DNA of 5,255 nt from an uncultured Oribacterium sp. (GTDB taxonomy: Bacteria; Bacillota; Clostridia; Lachnospirales; Lachnospiraceae): assembly GCA_938030845.1 (NCBI GenBank), contig CALHIC010000541.1, positions 1 through 5,255 on the forward strand, given 5' to 3'. The position numbers and the translations under genes were made by a program. Below the pieces are notes generated by a model. The model was not told the origin of the DNA and did no database searches. It saw only the letters and a list, made by a program, of their open reading frames with translations. How positions within the stretch are numbered: the first letter of the stretch is position 1; each line of letters opens with the position of its first letter. Of this stretch, positions 5,223 through 5,255 are shown piece by piece.

Positions 5223-5255
5223 CTAGATTATGTATCCGATAAACAATATAGGATA

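Noticed and set aside
5223..5255. Possible C-terminal tail of an upstream minus-strand gene (frame reading YPILFIGYII then TAG at 5225-5223)
   Set aside because: Only ten codons are visible. Another frame also stops nearby, at 5230-5228, and there is no way to choose between them.

Overview
The window looks like chromosome from an anaerobic, moderately low-GC Firmicute. A clostridium of the Lachnospiraceae type is my best guess. The reasons are strong AGGAGG-type ribosome binding sites, A/T-rich intergenic DNA, TAA stops, U-tract terminators, a peptide-ABC permease of typical clostridial form and an [FeFe] hydrogenase. The genus is not resolved. Every supported gene lies on the minus strand, so transcription runs from high to low coordinates.

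Layout in the direction of transcription. At 5158-5222 a terminator closes an unseen upstream gene. A regulatory leader (about 5153-4966) follows, with two candidate promoters, a 20-bp palindrome over the outer one, and two RNA hairpins. Next is a two-gene operon. The first gene (4965-3130) encodes an Fe-S/FAD/NAD(P) oxidoreductase, a NuoF-type 4Fe-4S domain fused to a GltD/NfnL-type module. It overlaps by 13 nt the second gene (3142-1403), a complete CpI-like [FeFe] hydrogenase. A strong 24-bp hairpin plus U7 terminator (1366-1301) ends the operon. About 235 bp of A/T-rich DNA with a 13-bp palindrome and short repeats follows. A good sigma-A-type promoter (1065-1037) then starts an oligopeptide ABC transporter operon: an oppB-type permease (1004-87), and 11 bp later the first 25 codons of an oppC-type permease (75-1), cut by the window edge.

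Functional reading. The hydrogenase pair probably forms a soluble complex. The flavoprotein would exchange hydride with a pyridine nucleotide (NADPH more likely than NADH, by family) and pass electrons through its NuoF-like and ferredoxin-like clusters to the hydrogenase F-clusters and H-cluster. That would let the cell couple NAD(P)H to H2, possibly with ferredoxin if the FAD bifurcates. The window has no complete NuoF (FMN/NADH) or NuoE subunit and no HydEFG maturase. The opp operon is a separate unit for peptide uptake.

The least ordinary items are the hydrogenase/flavoprotein pairing with an apparent extra C-terminal cysteine quartet, and the palindromic operator candidate over the hydrogenase promoter. 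No mobile element, CRISPR array, tRNA or rRNA was seen.
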